A DNA stretch of 64,000 nt from Trichodelitschia bisporula (GCA_010356995.1 ML996704.1:108404-172403), one strand, 5' to 3'. Counted from the stretch's first letter, positions 1 through 11,690 are shown. Notes: generated by a model not told the origin, from the sequence alone. Made by a program: numbers and translations.

Positions 1-822
1 GGGGGGTGGAGAGGGGGGTGTGGAGTGTGAAATGGGGGGGTTGTGGTCGTTGTGGGTGGGTGGGAACAGACAGTGTGGATGGAAAATGCAGGTTGGCTCG
101 ACCGGGGAGCGTGTACAGTACGGAGGTACATGCGACGACAGACCCGGGAACAGTCCAACGGGAGGGGATTCCACACGGGATGAGCGATGACAGGACTTGA
201 TTGAAGATGCAATGTTTGTTTACACACCATGCATGTTGGTTGCTGCACGAAGTCGGATCCCATCGCGAACTTCCATTGCCCCTCAGTCTGGACAAAACGC
301 GTGTTTGGCGTGGTCGTGGGTCTGGAGCCCGGCCCTAAAATGTCTTGGCTGCTCTTGCTGTCCGCAAATTCGCTCGGAACGGGCGGCCATGACTTTTCCT
401 TGCAGCCCTTTGGACGAGAGGGGCGAGGCAACAAGGCTTCAGCAGTCTAGACAACAAGGTATCAAGGCATGCAGGCAACCAGGCATGATATTCTGCCCCC
501 AGGCAGTAAACAGTTACATAATTCTGGAGCCTGAGGCACAAATCCGGTACCGGTACCCTCCGAGCACGGGATCGTGAGGAGGTCTGGCCCCCGATTGCTG
601 CCCCGTTGACGACATCGGCTGTTATTGGCACGAAAGCCGACTGCATCCCATCCTCTACACTTTGCCCTTTCACCAGGTAGCCTCTTCTGTACGCCCACCG
701 AGTGCAGCACCGCCAGCACTATCGCAAGAGGCGCCAACACGCCCCAGACGACCACTACTTGCTTATTCCGGGCCTCCAGCGGCCTCAGACGGCCAGCATA
801 CACACAAATACACGCATACAAG
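1..822. other. Left-edge region, no gene assigned
   Basis: The first bases are a G-rich low-complexity run. The rest holds only short overlapping frames without recognisable motifs. A frame open from 625 runs into the first exon of the DUF202-type gene and may be its leader or an N-terminal extension. Confidence 0.5.
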
Positions 823-1292
823 ATGTTCGAGGTACGCACGCACGCTCGTACACCCTCACTATAAGGCTCAGCTGATGGGCCGCGAAGGGACGACACGCCC
901 AGGACAGATACAGGCTGCGGCTGCACCGCGCCCGCTCCGTCGTGCTCACACCGGCGGAACTGGTCGAGATCCGGGCTGCGCAGCGCACCTTTGGCGGGGC
1001 GTATATCCGCACCGCACTGGGCCAATTCTCCTTCGCGCTGGTGGTGCTCAAGATCTTCACGTCCGAGTTCTACAGCATCGGTGCGCTATTCGCTGTCTAC
1101 GGCGTCGGCGTGCTCTGCGTCAGCCTCTTCCGCCGCCAGCAGGGCAACAAGCAGTTTTTCACAGAGTTCGATAACAACGGCTTGGAGCATAAGAAGTTCA
1201 GGACCAGCGGTAACGTCGTATCGGTGCTTACGGCGCTGAGCGTTGGCGCCTACATCTCGCTGCTCGTTTTGACCTTCCGACTCAAGGCGTGA
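823..1292 (+). CDS. DUF202-type small integral membrane protein
   Basis: Exons 823-831 and 903-1292, joined in phase 0, give a protein of 132 residues. The 71-nt intron has a GTACGC donor, a GCTGATG branch-like site and a CCCAG acceptor. The protein has a charged N-terminus, the motif QRTFGGAYIRTALG that resembles the ERTFLAWLRT signature of the DUF202 family, and about three hydrophobic segments at residues 35-55, 58-76 and 108-127. The family is membrane-bound and its biochemical function is poorly defined; yeast relatives are linked to vacuolar membranes. The first exon is only nine coding bases. The upstream frame is open to 625, so the start could lie further upstream. The splice model is inferred from frame and family similarity. 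Confidence 0.7.
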
Positions 1293-2757
1293 ATACGGCC
1301 AAGGGAGCGGACATTGGCAGACGATCGTCAGGGCGAAAGAATGATGGGTGACGATGGGCGCCGATGGGAACCGGTGAGGGGCCTTGGCCTGGAACACAAA
1401 TTGTCCTGGTCGGGCTTGGGCAAGACCGCCGAGACGGGCCATGACGAGCGGACAACGACTCCGGACGGCGGGCGGCCGAATGTCAGCCTTGTACGCGGCT
1501 TGGTATCTTCGGTTCTCCGAAGTCCGGTCACATTCGTCATGGCATAGTTGTCTGCGGTATCTATGCACAAAGGATCGAGGGGGGGGGGGGCACATGACGC
1601 GAGTTTTTTCTTGGACTCTCGCCTTTTCTGAGAGGCGACGGCCGCGACTCATTAGCAAGCAACGGAGCTTACGCATGTGCAAGACGAGCAGGCTGCGACG
1701 CAGGGGAAATGGGGCACTGAACATAGCCAAGTGCGAGCGGGGCGGCTGGCGGCGTGCTCTATCCGTTGGTCAAAGTCCAGGGTGAAAGGTGGGGGTTGTA
1801 AGGGTGGGGGGTGGGCAGTCGACTGCTGCAGAGCGAGGGGTCGCGGGGCGCAGAGTCACGGCAGCGGATGGAGGCGCAAAGATAGCGGGCTCGGTGTGAT
1901 TTGTAGCGGCATGTTCAGTCTTTTTATGCGATGCGCCGGTGCAGTTTTTCGAGTGCAGCAGCTGAGCTACAGGAAAAAAATTGCACAGCATAAGGCTAGC
2001 ACAGTCATCCCGCATCGCCGTAGGCCACGGGCCGTGATGGCTACCGTAGTTCTAGTAGTAGAAGAGCTAGAAATATAAGGTGGAGCCGGTGGAACATCGC
2101 GGCAGCTTGTGACGACGGGTCCCTGAGAGTTCAATCGGCAATTCAATCAGTCGAAAAAGGGTTTGTGCGGGAAGGAAAGGAGAAGCCAGGTCGTCGCTTC
2201 CCTTTTTCTTTCACATCGCCGGCGAGCCTTTCGTGTTGTTGCATCGAAGTCGTTCACCAGAACCATTCAATCACTTTCGCACATCGCTGCATCGCTCGCC
2301 CCCGAAAGTCCGCTCCTAAGATCGAAGCACAACCGCGCAAGCGCCAAGCATCACTTTTCCAAGCTTAATCGGGCTGATCGAGCGCCTGCCTTCTGCCAGG
2401 TCCTACGCTGAGTTGTGCTGGGTCCTGGAATTGAGGGTACAGTACAAGTACCGGTCCCTCAGCTCCCACTCCCATCTGCATCCTCTACCACACACTTCCT
2501 TTTAACTCCGGTGCATCCGGGAAAGCAAACCGCAGAGATACGGCAGCTCGAAGTCTCGGCACAATCAATCTCCCTTCTCAACGGACTTCAAAAAGAAAAA
2601 CTCAACAGATCAAAATTCTCGTGACGCGCCGCCACCGCGACCCCACCACCCCGCTGCGCGCCTTTCCTGTTTGAGTAACGTGGAGTGCGGCTGCGGCGTC
2701 AGTCGCGTCTTCCCTGGTCTCTACCAAGCTTCGCACCCCTGTGCATCAAGCTTGACC
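1293..2757. other. Intergenic region and probable PFK2 leader
   Basis: No coding region is supported. There is a G run at 1580-1590. From about 2160 to 2757 the + strand is rich in CT tracts and short upstream reading frames, as expected for a long fungal 5' leader upstream of the start codon at 2758. Confidence 0.5.
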
Positions 2758-5011
2758 ATGCCTCACTTATTTGAGGACACAACTCCCACCACCTCACGTC
2801 CTCCGCTGACATCTACCACCTCGACCCCAAACAACATTGCCACTCTCAAGAAACAAGCTCAGCACTCAGCCATAGCGAAGGCTGTCCTGATGCAGAAAAA
2901 GCCGCATTCGATTGATACGGTTCCCAAGGTTGAGACGCGTTTGCGCCACCAAGTGCGCGATGACGACGACGACGAAGATCCTCCTCCCGGTGGGAGCGTC
3001 GACGGTGCGGTCCAGCCGCCGGAGTTGAAGCCCAACACCCGTTCCGACTTGCGGCACCTGCCAAAGAGTCTTCCTCCTCGTCCGACTACCAAGGAGGGTG
3101 CTGCTATCGGCGCTGCGCTAAGTGACACTCCTGCGTCATCGAATCCAGGTAGTCCATCGATGTGAGTTCTTGTGCATGCCTGTCTTCAGATTCAGACCTC
3201 TGATATCCAGCAGTCCTGCGATGAAGCCGCAGTCATACGCTTCGACTCCTCGTGTCCGCCCGACAACCCTTGACATTCCTGGTCTGACTCGTTCTCGTGT
3301 TTCGCCAGACGGCCGCATCTCTCAGCGTGACATTGGCTCTAAGCTGGTGATTGTGATGGTTGGCCTTCCTGCTCGTGGCAAGAGCTACATCACCAAGAAA
3401 CTCGCCAGGTACATGAATTGGCTGCAGCACGACACGAAAATCTTCAACGTCGGCGAGAAGCGCCGGCTTGTCGCGCACGCTATGGACGGCGATCACACAC
3501 ATCCTGTGCAGCTTGAGGGCGCTCAGCTGGCGGCTCAGATTCTCATGAGCGATGAGGCGGGTGGTCCCTCCACCCCGATCATCCCATCATTCAGTCTTAA
3601 CGACGCTGCCTTGCCTGTCCCCGGCGAATCTCCGGCGACCTCGCCGAACGAAGTGACCGGCGGAAAGACAGAGGGCCATACTCCCGTTACGGAGCAGACT
3701 GCAGAGTTCTTTGACCCTAACAACGCCGAAGCCGCGCGTATTCGGGAGCAGTGTGCGATCGATACCCTGGATGAGCTTCTGCAGTACATCCTCGTTGAGG
3801 GCGGATCCGTCGGTATCCTGGATGCCACAAACAGCACCCTGTCCCGCCGTAAGCTGGTGATGGAGCGCATTCGCGAGAAGGCGGGTGATCACCTGAACGT
3901 TCTTTTCATCGAGAGCATCTGCGAGGATGAGACCTTGCTCGAGTCCAACATGCGGCTCAAGCTTTCTGGTCCCGACTACAAGGACAAGGACCCGGTTGCC
4001 TCTCTTACCGACTTCCGGAAGCGGGTCGCCATATACCAAAAGAACTACGTTCCGCTTGGCGACTATGAAGAGAAGAACAACATGCCCTATGTCAAGGTTA
4101 TCGACGTTGGCCGCAAGGTCAACTGTCACCAAATCAAGGGGTTCCTCAGCTCCACTGCGGTGTCCTATCTGCTGAACTTCAATCTGGCCCCGCGTCAGAT
4201 TTGGATCACGCGCCACGGTGAATCACTTGACAACGTAGCTGGCAAGATTGGTGGAGATTCGGCCCTCAGCGAGAAGGGTGTCGGGTACGCGGTACACCTC
4301 GCGAAGTTTGTCGAGGCCCAACGCAAGGAATGGGACATTCGCCAGCGCGACCGTGCCGCTCATACTCACTTTCCCCCGCACCCTGGTGACCACACTCCGC
4401 CGAACCCTGTCTTCAGCGCAGGCCCCGAGGGCGAGATCCCTGACATGAACTTCTGTGTTTGGACCTCGATGCTCAAGCGCGGCGTTGACACCGCTCAGTT
4501 CTTCGACGAGGAGGAATTTGATATCAAGCAGATGCGCATGCTAGACGAGCTGAATGCTGGAATCATGGAGGGCATGACCTATGAGGAAATCAAGACCAAG
4601 TACGAGGCCGACTACAAGCTCCGTCGCCAGGACAAACTCGCGTACCGCTATCCGGGTCCCGGCGGTGAAGGTTATCTCGACGTCATCAACCGTCTTCGCC
4701 CGGTCATCGTCGAGCTTGAGCGCATGACCGACCACTGTCTGCTCATCACCCATCGCTCCGTGGCTCGCGTTCTGCTTGCCTACTTCATGGGTTTGCGTCG
4801 CGATGAAGTCGCCGATCTGGACTGTCCGCTTGGAATGTTGTACTCACTTGAACCGGTATGTATTCTTCATTTGACTGTCTAACTGCGCTAACAAATGCCG
4901 CAGAAGCCATACGGCGTCGAGTTTAAGGCCCACCGCTACAATGAGAAGACGGGCTGGTTCTACCATCTCCCCGACTTCCAGCTGCGTCCTTCGGCCGAAG
5001 GTCACCTTTAA
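2758..5011 (+). CDS. 6-phosphofructo-2-kinase / fructose-2,6-bisphosphatase
   Basis: Exons 2758-3161, 3211-4855 and 4904-5011 keep frame and encode 718 residues. The enzyme makes and degrades fructose-2,6-bisphosphate, the cytosolic regulator of glycolysis versus gluconeogenesis. About 180 poorly conserved N-terminal residues precede the kinase domain, whose P-loop GLPARGKS is at about residue 185. A kinase-domain insertion rich in Pro/Ser/Thr precedes FFDPNNAEAAR, and VGILDATNST follows. The phosphatase domain has the catalytic RHGES (about residue 468) and the LLITHRSVARV segment (about 645), so both activities look intact. This differs from yeast PFK26, in which the phosphatase His is replaced (family knowledge). 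The second intron splits the last 35 residues. The start is the first ATG in frame after the CT-rich leader. Confidence 0.93.
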
Positions 5012-5926
5012 TGGTCGGTGCCATTCGGTGAATCTTCATGCGGGCGTTTTCGATTGCATGATCGGTGTTTGCGGGTTTTTACGGCTGGGATGGACACGGG
5101 CACGGACTAGGGATGGACTTACGGGTCTTCGGTGATGTGGCGTCTACGGTTTGATGGTTACCTGGCGTGATGAGATAGATGGCGCTGGGAGGATACCCGG
5201 TGGGACTGGGATACCTGGTAGGATTGGGATTGGTGAAATGGATTTTTAGCATGGCGGATATGGGATATGCTTCACTTCTACTGCTGGTGATACTTTACTT
5301 GTGCTCTCATGCTTCGCAAGAACCTTGTCCGGAGTTTTAGGCCGTGAACACCTTTCATGGCCGTGACCACCCCACATGACAGGTCCGCCGAGGAAAACCA
5401 CGACGCGCAACCACGATTACTCGTGCCCAAAGTACCTTCGGCTTGCGCCACGCAAGACTGGAACCCGCAGGCGCTAGTTTTGCCTCTTCGCTCCCATGTT
5501 GCGCGTTTTGCCTCTTTCCCTCCAATCTACCGCCATCGTGCCCATCTTGCCAACCTCGTGGGGTTTGTGGGTGGCCAGGTTGACCCCACTCACCACCAGC
5601 CTGGTCCGGAAGAAGTCGGTCCACAGCTCAGAATTTAGATTTCGCCCTCCGGTAGAAATTCCATGTATAGAAAGGCCATACGGTACAACAACATCTAACT
5701 TTGAAAAGCGTATCTTCCTGCTCCGTCCTGTCGGGTAGGTGAGAATGCGGCTGTGGCGTTTCATCGGAGGTCGGGCCGAAATTTGCGGGTGGTCCGGGCG
5801 AGCCGGCAAGCCCGCGGACCGCCAGGCTTGTCCGGACAACCTCAATCGATGCGAAGCATGATACGCGCAGCGCCTTACCGAGCCTGTTTCCTTTGCAAAA
5901 CAGCACCATGTGATGCATTCAGGTTT
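5012..5926. other. Intergenic, no supported gene
   Basis: This is the PFK2 3' flank followed by short frames on both strands with no recognisable motif. A stretch near 5695-5760 weakly resembles the start of the satellite units that follow. Confidence 0.4.
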
Positions 5927-6640
5927 AAAAAAAAGCGCCAAGGGCGTTGTGATGCTGTCAGCCTGAAGGTGGGGCGTCGTCTCTAGCCCTGTACGAATTG
6001 GGAAGGGTTGGCGGGCTTTGGGGGGGGTGCTGCGGCATCGTGAAGAACGCCATGCACACCGCTGAAAATGTACGCCAAGACTTCCCATTGCATCTCACTG
6101 GGCTGGAAATACCATACAATTAATTCTGATTTCAAAAAGGCGCGTTGCGATGTTGTGCCCGCATCAGGCTGAAGATGGGGTGTCGTGCACGGCCCTGTCC
6201 GACTTGGGAAGGTTTTGCATGGTGTGGCGGCGGTGCAGCGGCATCGCGAGAAACGCAACCATGCAGCTCAAGATGCCGGCTTTACCTTTCCATGGCAAGT
6301 GTATCGGGTCATGATACTTTACGACAGCTTTCGGCTTTCAAAAATGCTGTTATCACGTTGTGGGTGCGTAAGGCTGAACATGGGATGTCGTGCATGGCCC
6401 TGTCCGAATCAGGAAGGGTTGGCGTGCTTTGGCGGTGGTGCAGCGACGTCGTTGAAAACGCCGCGCACACAAGTTGGGTACTATATTAGGCTCCTAGAAC
6501 CCTGTTCCTAATTAGGAAAAGTAACGAATCATTTGAAGCTTCGAAAATCCTCGTTGAGACGTTGTGGTCGCATCAGGCTGAACATGGGATGTCGTCTCCG
6601 GCCTCGTCCGAGTTGGGAAGGAAGGCTGAATCACGTGAGC
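5927..6640. repeat. Degenerate tandem satellite, four units of about 204 bp
   Basis: Four related units begin near 5927, 6131, 6336 and 6539, so the period is 203-205 bp. Each opens with a short A-rich motif (TTCAAAAA-like), then a GTTGTG block, a CATCAGGCTGAA-like block, a GGGATGTCGT-like block and a TTGGGAAGG-like block. Units 2-4 are most alike and the fourth is shortened at its right end. On the - strand the units share a short translated core (FPxRTGxxTTPHLQPD-like). Any DNA repeat would give that, so it is not evidence of coding. Confidence 0.75.
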
Positions 6641-7545
6641 AGGGTTCGAACAACATGTCTTCGGAGGACAGGTCAGAGCACTAGCGCGTCTCATGCGACT
6701 CGGGCGCAAAACTGTTGCGCCTTCATATCCTGCGCTACTTGTAGGGGCGTCAGGATGCTTGATTGCCTTGCATGTCCTATTTCGCATGGGATTTACAATT
6801 TTTTTGAAATGTCGGCATTCAGAGCCGGTTGATTGACTGCGAGTTTAAAGCATTCCTTTGAGATTTATGTCTGTTTAATGCCAAAAAGTGACTTTAAGAA
6901 AGCGAGAATTTGAAAATGGAAAGGTTAGGCAGAAGGATGTGAGGATGGAGCACGAAAGCTCAGTCTGTGGGTGATGTTTTACGCCATTCACCAAACCGCC
7001 TACGAGGAAGACAGACCAAACTGCCGACGGAAAAAGCCCGTCGTGGAAACATGTCAATACTTTCAATATATACCGCATTGAAATGCTGATGGGGGAGCAT
7101 CCTTATGGGAGCAGTCGCCATCTTCAACATCCACCTGCGACACTCGGGATGCATGGTTATACCGAGCCTTCGAAAATGCTTCTTGGGCAGCCCTTCTCAG
7201 AAAAGCCGTGCTTGCCGCTATATTTTTGCCACACTCATGGCCAAAGCTGTATAACCGGAACTTTCCACTGGACGTCGACGCGCCGCCGCTCGCGGCCCGT
7301 GCACCTACGATAACGGCACGAGCCAAGGCTGAATCTCTGCAACGCCATGGTGCCTATGCGTACCAGCATAACACGACGCGGTCTGTGCTCTGTGGGGTAT
7401 AAATACTGATGGCGGTGGCATACGACAACCTCGCCACATCATTGCGCGACCAACAGTGGCGTCGGCAAGCAGAAGCCGACTGTGAATCACAATTTGTAAT
7501 AAGTGGCAAAAGGGAACAGGCTGGAAGATTCCAGGGGACAATCAC
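6641..7545. other. AT-richer region without a supported gene
   Basis: Only short frames are present, with no motif I recognise and no plausible splice chain. It separates the satellite from the relic of the small-gene cluster. Confidence 0.4.
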
Positions 7546-8360
7546 TTGGATATATAAACACAGTCTCTCTCGTTGCTAGAAAATCAATCAAGTCAATCCT
7601 TTCTCACACAAGTCTTTTGGTACCTTCCAACTGTTGGAAGGGGCCAGAAGGATCAGATTGATGTTAGACGGATTCCCATTTGTTACAGCCTTCTGATATT
7701 GTAAGTTCCTGTATCACTTCGCGCTCGGTATCTTTGTTGCCGGTATCCGTTAGCGCTCGGGATTGCGTACTTCCGTTGTCTTGTTTCATCGTATCTTTGG
7801 CTCGACGCCACTCCTGTTCCATATTTCCTAAATAGTACGAGTTGCCCACCTGGTACACTCGACAGTTCAGTCTACGTCAATCAACAGAAACCTTTGTTTC
7901 ATCTGTTCTCAGCTTCTCCAGTCCAACAATTGATAATCACGGAGTTCGAGTGTGTTCTAGTTCTTTCTGTTTGCGCAAGCATATTCGCCATTCTTTATGT
8001 ATATATATGTCAATAGATAGTTAGGTTGCAGGAAATTGACCAACTCATCGCAATACTCTAAGACCCTAAAGTTACAACAGTTTCTAAGCCTGATATCCCG
8101 GCGGCCTCCTACGACCGCAACAACGCTCGCGAGGCCGAAGCTCAGGGCAGCACTGGTGGCTCCGATGAGTAGACCAACACCTTCACCAACTTCTCAGTGG
8201 CTCTGTACCCTCCATATGTAAGTCAAGAACCACTTGCAATGGACATGAGGCCAAGATCTCCAGTGACAGCAAGATTTGGCCAAGGGCTGTGGCCAGCAAT
8301 AGATATGGCTGGGTAACCTTTGAGGAGCTGCAAGGGTTAGGTGCTCGGATTGCATACTCA
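7546..8360 (+). pseudogene. Relic A', degenerate copy of cluster gene A
   Basis: The 3' part at about 8070-8177 matches the end of gene A. It reads DIPAASYDRNNAREAEAQ, then a short Gly/Ser tail and a stop, against EIPAGFYERQFDNRD in A. Similarity continues past the stop: both copies have a CCATATGTAAGTCAA or CCATAGGTAAGTCAA donor-like site and a downstream block ending GGGTTAG or GGGTTTG, which looks like a shared 3'-UTR intron. A TATATAAA-like box at about 7549-7556 could be its old promoter. I find no intact upstream exon chain, so I call it a decayed duplicate. The extent is approximate. Confidence 0.5.
7549..7558 (+). promoter_or_regulatory. TATA-like box upstream of relic A'
   Basis: A TATATAAA motif is followed by a CT-rich tract, the same arrangement as upstream of gene C. 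It is about 0.5 kb before the recognisable relic exon. The assignment rests on context only. Confidence 0.3.
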
Positions 8361-8664
8361 CGTCATTTGCTCAGTGTTTTCGGGCTTAGATTGTTCAAGG
8401 CTCCGTCCCAGTTGTAGTTCTAGCTCGAATTCCAAAAACTTCAAAAATATGTTCGTGCTTTGATGTGACATTGATGCCATTAGAGACTGTAATATTCTTC
8501 TGGCGCTCTATGCAAAGAAAGCTGAATAATATCCTTGGTCATCTCGTCCGCCCTGAATTTAGCACACTGAAACAATTGGCGGCTCTAAAGAAGGTCACAG
8601 TACCAGCGTCTTGCTCAAAACGGAGTCGTAATCAGGAAGAAAATATATACCGTAGCACAGTTGA

Positions 8665-8832
8665 AATGAAAACGACCCAGTCACACAGCAATGAGAAATC
8701 AATTCGGCTTTTCGGTGCCGCAGGCCACAAGCAAGTTAGCGAACCTCGCTAAGAGCCGAGCAACACCCCTGTCCGGTTTCGTCTGGCATCGCGGCATAGG
8801 GGGAGCTGCCCGAACAGCCAACTTTTATAGCC
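8665..8832. repeat. Direct repeat copy 1 (left of gene A)
   Basis: The core at 8716-8832 begins GCCGCAGGCCACAAGCAAG and includes GAACCTCGCTAAGAGCCGAG. It matches 10736-10861 closely over about 120 bp. Weaker similarity extends upstream and includes an AT-rich segment. It lies about 540 bp after the stop of relic A'. Confidence 0.8.
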
Positions 8833-9181
8833 TTGATAGAAGGTATGGTGGTCTCAGGACATGCTATAATGGGATCTAAATCCTAGAAATCCTGTAGCCC
8901 TGCTAGCGGCCAAAGCGATAACGCCGGCCGAGTCGCCTTCAGGCCATTATATCCTGGCTGTTTCAGAAACACCAGACTTCGGAGCGGCAAATCATCAGGC
9001 CGCCAAAAGTCTTATTATCTCATATCCCAATACTGTCAACTGAAAACCTGGGATGGCAGCCCCTCAATGGTCCAGAAGGTTATAGAAGAAGGCGGTATGG
9101 CAGGCCCGTGCCAAGGTATCAACGGGCAAAGCAAGCACCGCGTACCTGCCATTTACGGCCTATCAACTGGCAGCGCAGGAC

Positions 9182-9466
9182 TTGGAGCTTGAGCCATCTA
9201 TGACCTTAGCTCCATAATGCTGCCATAAAGGTCCAGGCCGCGAGCTTTCAAACCATTTCTTCTACAACCACTGCTCACAGCATACTGAGAGCTGCATCCT
9301 ACCACTCATCCTAGTAAGTACCTTTCCTTTGCAATCTCTCTCCCTCGTCAACGCAACAGTTGGAGCTCAAGTCATCTGTATCCTTGGCTTTTAAATTCCT
9401 TAAAGCTCCTGGCCACATATTTTTCAACCATTTCCTTTACAACAGCAGCTTACAGATTGTAGACCC
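9182..9466 (+). repeat. Duplicated leader segment of gene A
   Basis: Two imperfect copies of about 105 bp occur at 9182-9291 and 9360-9466, about 177 bp apart. Shared blocks are TTGGAGCT, a CCTTAGCT or CCTTGGCT block, and TTTCAAACCATTTC or TTTCAACCATTTC followed by TACAACA and a CTTACAG or CTCACAG. A GTAAGT donor at about 9312 lies between them and a CAACAG acceptor precedes the second copy, so part of this is probably a 5'-UTR intron of gene A. Confidence 0.6.
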
Positions 9467-9561
9467 TCACCACATACCACAACTTCTAACATATCGTCCA
9501 ACCCAATTTCATCTTATCCTCAATACCCCAAAGCACTCTTCAGTCCATCTCTACTACCACA

Positions 9562-10240
9562 ATGAGTTCCACCTGGACTGATCTGGCCAAGGCCTTTGGG
9601 GCGACCGAGGAGGTCCGGAATCCTCCCGCCACCACGACCGACAAGGCTAAGAAGCCGCAGGCCACGGCCAACCCGAGTAAGTTGAGCCCTCATTGCATTG
9701 GCGTGTCTTAAGCAAGCTGACCATACCTACAGGCCAGCCTGTCCGTAAGGATACTGGGGCTCGTCGCTCGACTGCCACTCCCAAGGGGAAGCACCGCCGT
9801 GCCTCCTCCAACCTCTTCGAGACTGCCCGCCCTGATCATCTCGACCGTCGTCGGACAATGCTCCAGAAGGCCAAAGCGATGGGCTCGAGCAAGGCCCAGG
9901 AGTTCGATGATGAGCAGTACTTTGATGCAGCGGATGAGTGTAAGATAACCTTGCTAAATTGGAAAATTTAGCTAACTATGGGTACAGACGAGTTCATGCT
10001 CAATCCCAAGGGTATGAACAAGTCGCGCAGTAGGTTTATCCCAGGCTTGAATATGATCATGAACTAACATCTGCTCTAGTGAATAAGCGCAACTCCCAGG
10101 TCATGGCACACCAGCGTCGTCAGTCGGAGCAGGTTCAGCAGCCCGAGATCCCCGCTGGCTTCTACGAGCGTCAGTTCGACAACCGTGACTTCGCGTACGA
10201 GGCCAAAGCCCGGGCGGCCGCCGTTCGTGACAAAGAATAG
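9562..10240 (+). CDS. Cluster gene A: small basic protein of unknown family
   Basis: Exons 9562-9676, 9733-9939, 9988-10029 and 10080-10240 encode 174 residues. All three introns are phase 1 and carry GTAAG or GTAGG donors and TACAG or TCTAG acceptors. The protein starts MSSTWTDLAKAFGA and is rich in Lys, Arg, Ser and Thr. It has several RRxS-type sites (RRST, RRAS, RRQS), which are motifs of basophilic kinases such as PKA. No signal peptide, membrane segment or known domain is visible. The 42-nt third exon encodes YEFMLNPKGMNKSR, and the matching exon of gene D encodes DTFMMKSRRMKSTH. Exon 2 also aligns loosely with the first exon of D. A nuclear or nucleic-acid-binding role is possible from composition alone. 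It is flanked by direct repeats. Confidence 0.7.
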
Positions 10241-10735
10241 GCATTCCTATGAAACTTCCCAGAGGGCCAGTTCCCATCCATAGGTAAGTCAATGGCCATT
10301 TCAACGGACATGAGCTAATTTCCTTCAGCGCCAATTTACTTAGCCAGGGGCAGTGGCTAACAACGGATATGAATGGGGAATCTTTGGGAGTTTGTAGGGT
10401 TTGCTTTCTCATGACTACTGTACTTTGCGACTAGAATGGAATGCAAAAAATGTGCAATATGCCTGCTTCAATGTGACCTCGCTGCTATGGCAAGCTGTAA
10501 CACTTGATTAGCACTTTTTATAAAGGATGTTAAATGACATACTCTGAAGCCTTGCCCGCACTGAGTCCGGCAGATGCAGACAGGTCGCGATTCTTAAGAT
10601 GGCAGTGTATAGGCACATTTCTCAAAGGAAACCATAAGTAGAGTAAAAATTCTATTTAAACGCAGCTCAGTCAAGATGGAAGCACTCCAGTGGCACAAAA
10701 GAGAGGGTCACGAGGGGGTTCAGTCGGCTGGCTAG
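10241..10735. other. 3' flank of gene A, no gene
   Basis: It starts with a 3'-UTR that has a GTAAGT-to-CAG intron-like segment resembling the flank of relic A'. It then becomes AT-rich sequence without a supported frame. Confidence 0.45.
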
Positions 10736-10861
10736 TGCCTCAGGCCACAAGCAAGTTAAGCGAACCTCGCTAAGAGCCGAGCAATACCCCAGCACGCCCG
10801 GTCCGATTTCATCCAGCATCACTGTATGGGGGGCAGCTGCCTGAACTGACAGTCTTTAGCC
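10736..10861. repeat. Direct repeat copy 2 (right of gene A)
   Basis: Second copy of the 8716-8832 core, with the shared blocks CAGGCCACAAGCAAGTT, GAACCTCGCTAAGAGCCGAG and CAGCTGCC. It lies about 500 bp past the gene A stop, as copy 1 lies about 540 bp past the A' stop. The duplicated unit was therefore gene plus 3' flank plus repeat, about 2.0 kb. Confidence 0.8.
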
Positions 10862-11690
10862 AGCTAGCAGCCCTGAAATTACAGGAGCTGAGGTTTGCCC
10901 GGGTGTGGCGCGCGTCTGATTAGCTCCGAGCTTTACTTCCTTGTTGAACGCGTGATCAACCGTCCGAATGCCCTGAGCTTGAGGAGATTTGAGTTTTGTT
11001 TTGACATCGACTGTGAGATGTACCCATCCAGATTGAAGACTGAACGCTTGCAAAAATGTAGTACAAACACCAGGTAACTCTATGTCTGTGTGATGCCGAA
11101 GTGACTTGACATCCATAAATAAGCACTGGATTTGACAGAGCAAAGCCTCATGCTCTACTACGAATTGTCCACGTGGGCCACAATCAAGGGATGTAGGGCT
11201 GCTTGTTACGTTTGGAGCACTGCCATATCGAATATTTGCGATGCTACAGCATTGTACGCAGCCAAACTCAACAAGATTCAAATACCATATTTGCTGTGTG
11301 TCAGTGTCCGCCAAGTGTGGCTGCATCCGTGGATATAAACTGTGATATTTGTAAACTCCTCGATGGAGGCATACCTATATTATGAGAAGCAGACCACCCC
11401 TATTGATGCCGTTAAATGGCGACGCACTGGTTGAGAGCGACAGCGGATGCTTTACATTCGGTATTCCAGTTGGGAACGAAACATGGGATAAAAGACATAC
11501 AGTATACCAAATGTTCTCGGAATAACGCACTGCGATGCAAAAGACATAAAAAGCTCGAGCACCCAGCCTTAACTGCTTGGCACCCGCATGCTGATCAAAA
11601 TGCTTAGCGTCAACTCTCTTCGAAACCTTTCCTCTACAGCCTCCACACTGTTCACATTCGACGAACATCGTCAGTCCTGCGCTCACTTTG
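10862..11690. other. Upstream region of gene B, no supported gene
   Basis: A - strand frame of 156 codons (10856-11326) has no recognisable motif and I do not accept it as a gene. Near 11690 a CACTTTGTAAGTTT donor matches the CTACCATGTAAGTC donor in the leader of gene C, which suggests a 5'-UTR intron ending at about 11787. Confidence 0.4.

Noticed and set aside
5983-6787. Conserved translated core in the 204-bp satellite units
   Set aside because: All reading frames of a DNA repeat look alike. One unit has stops right after the core and no start or splice chain exists.
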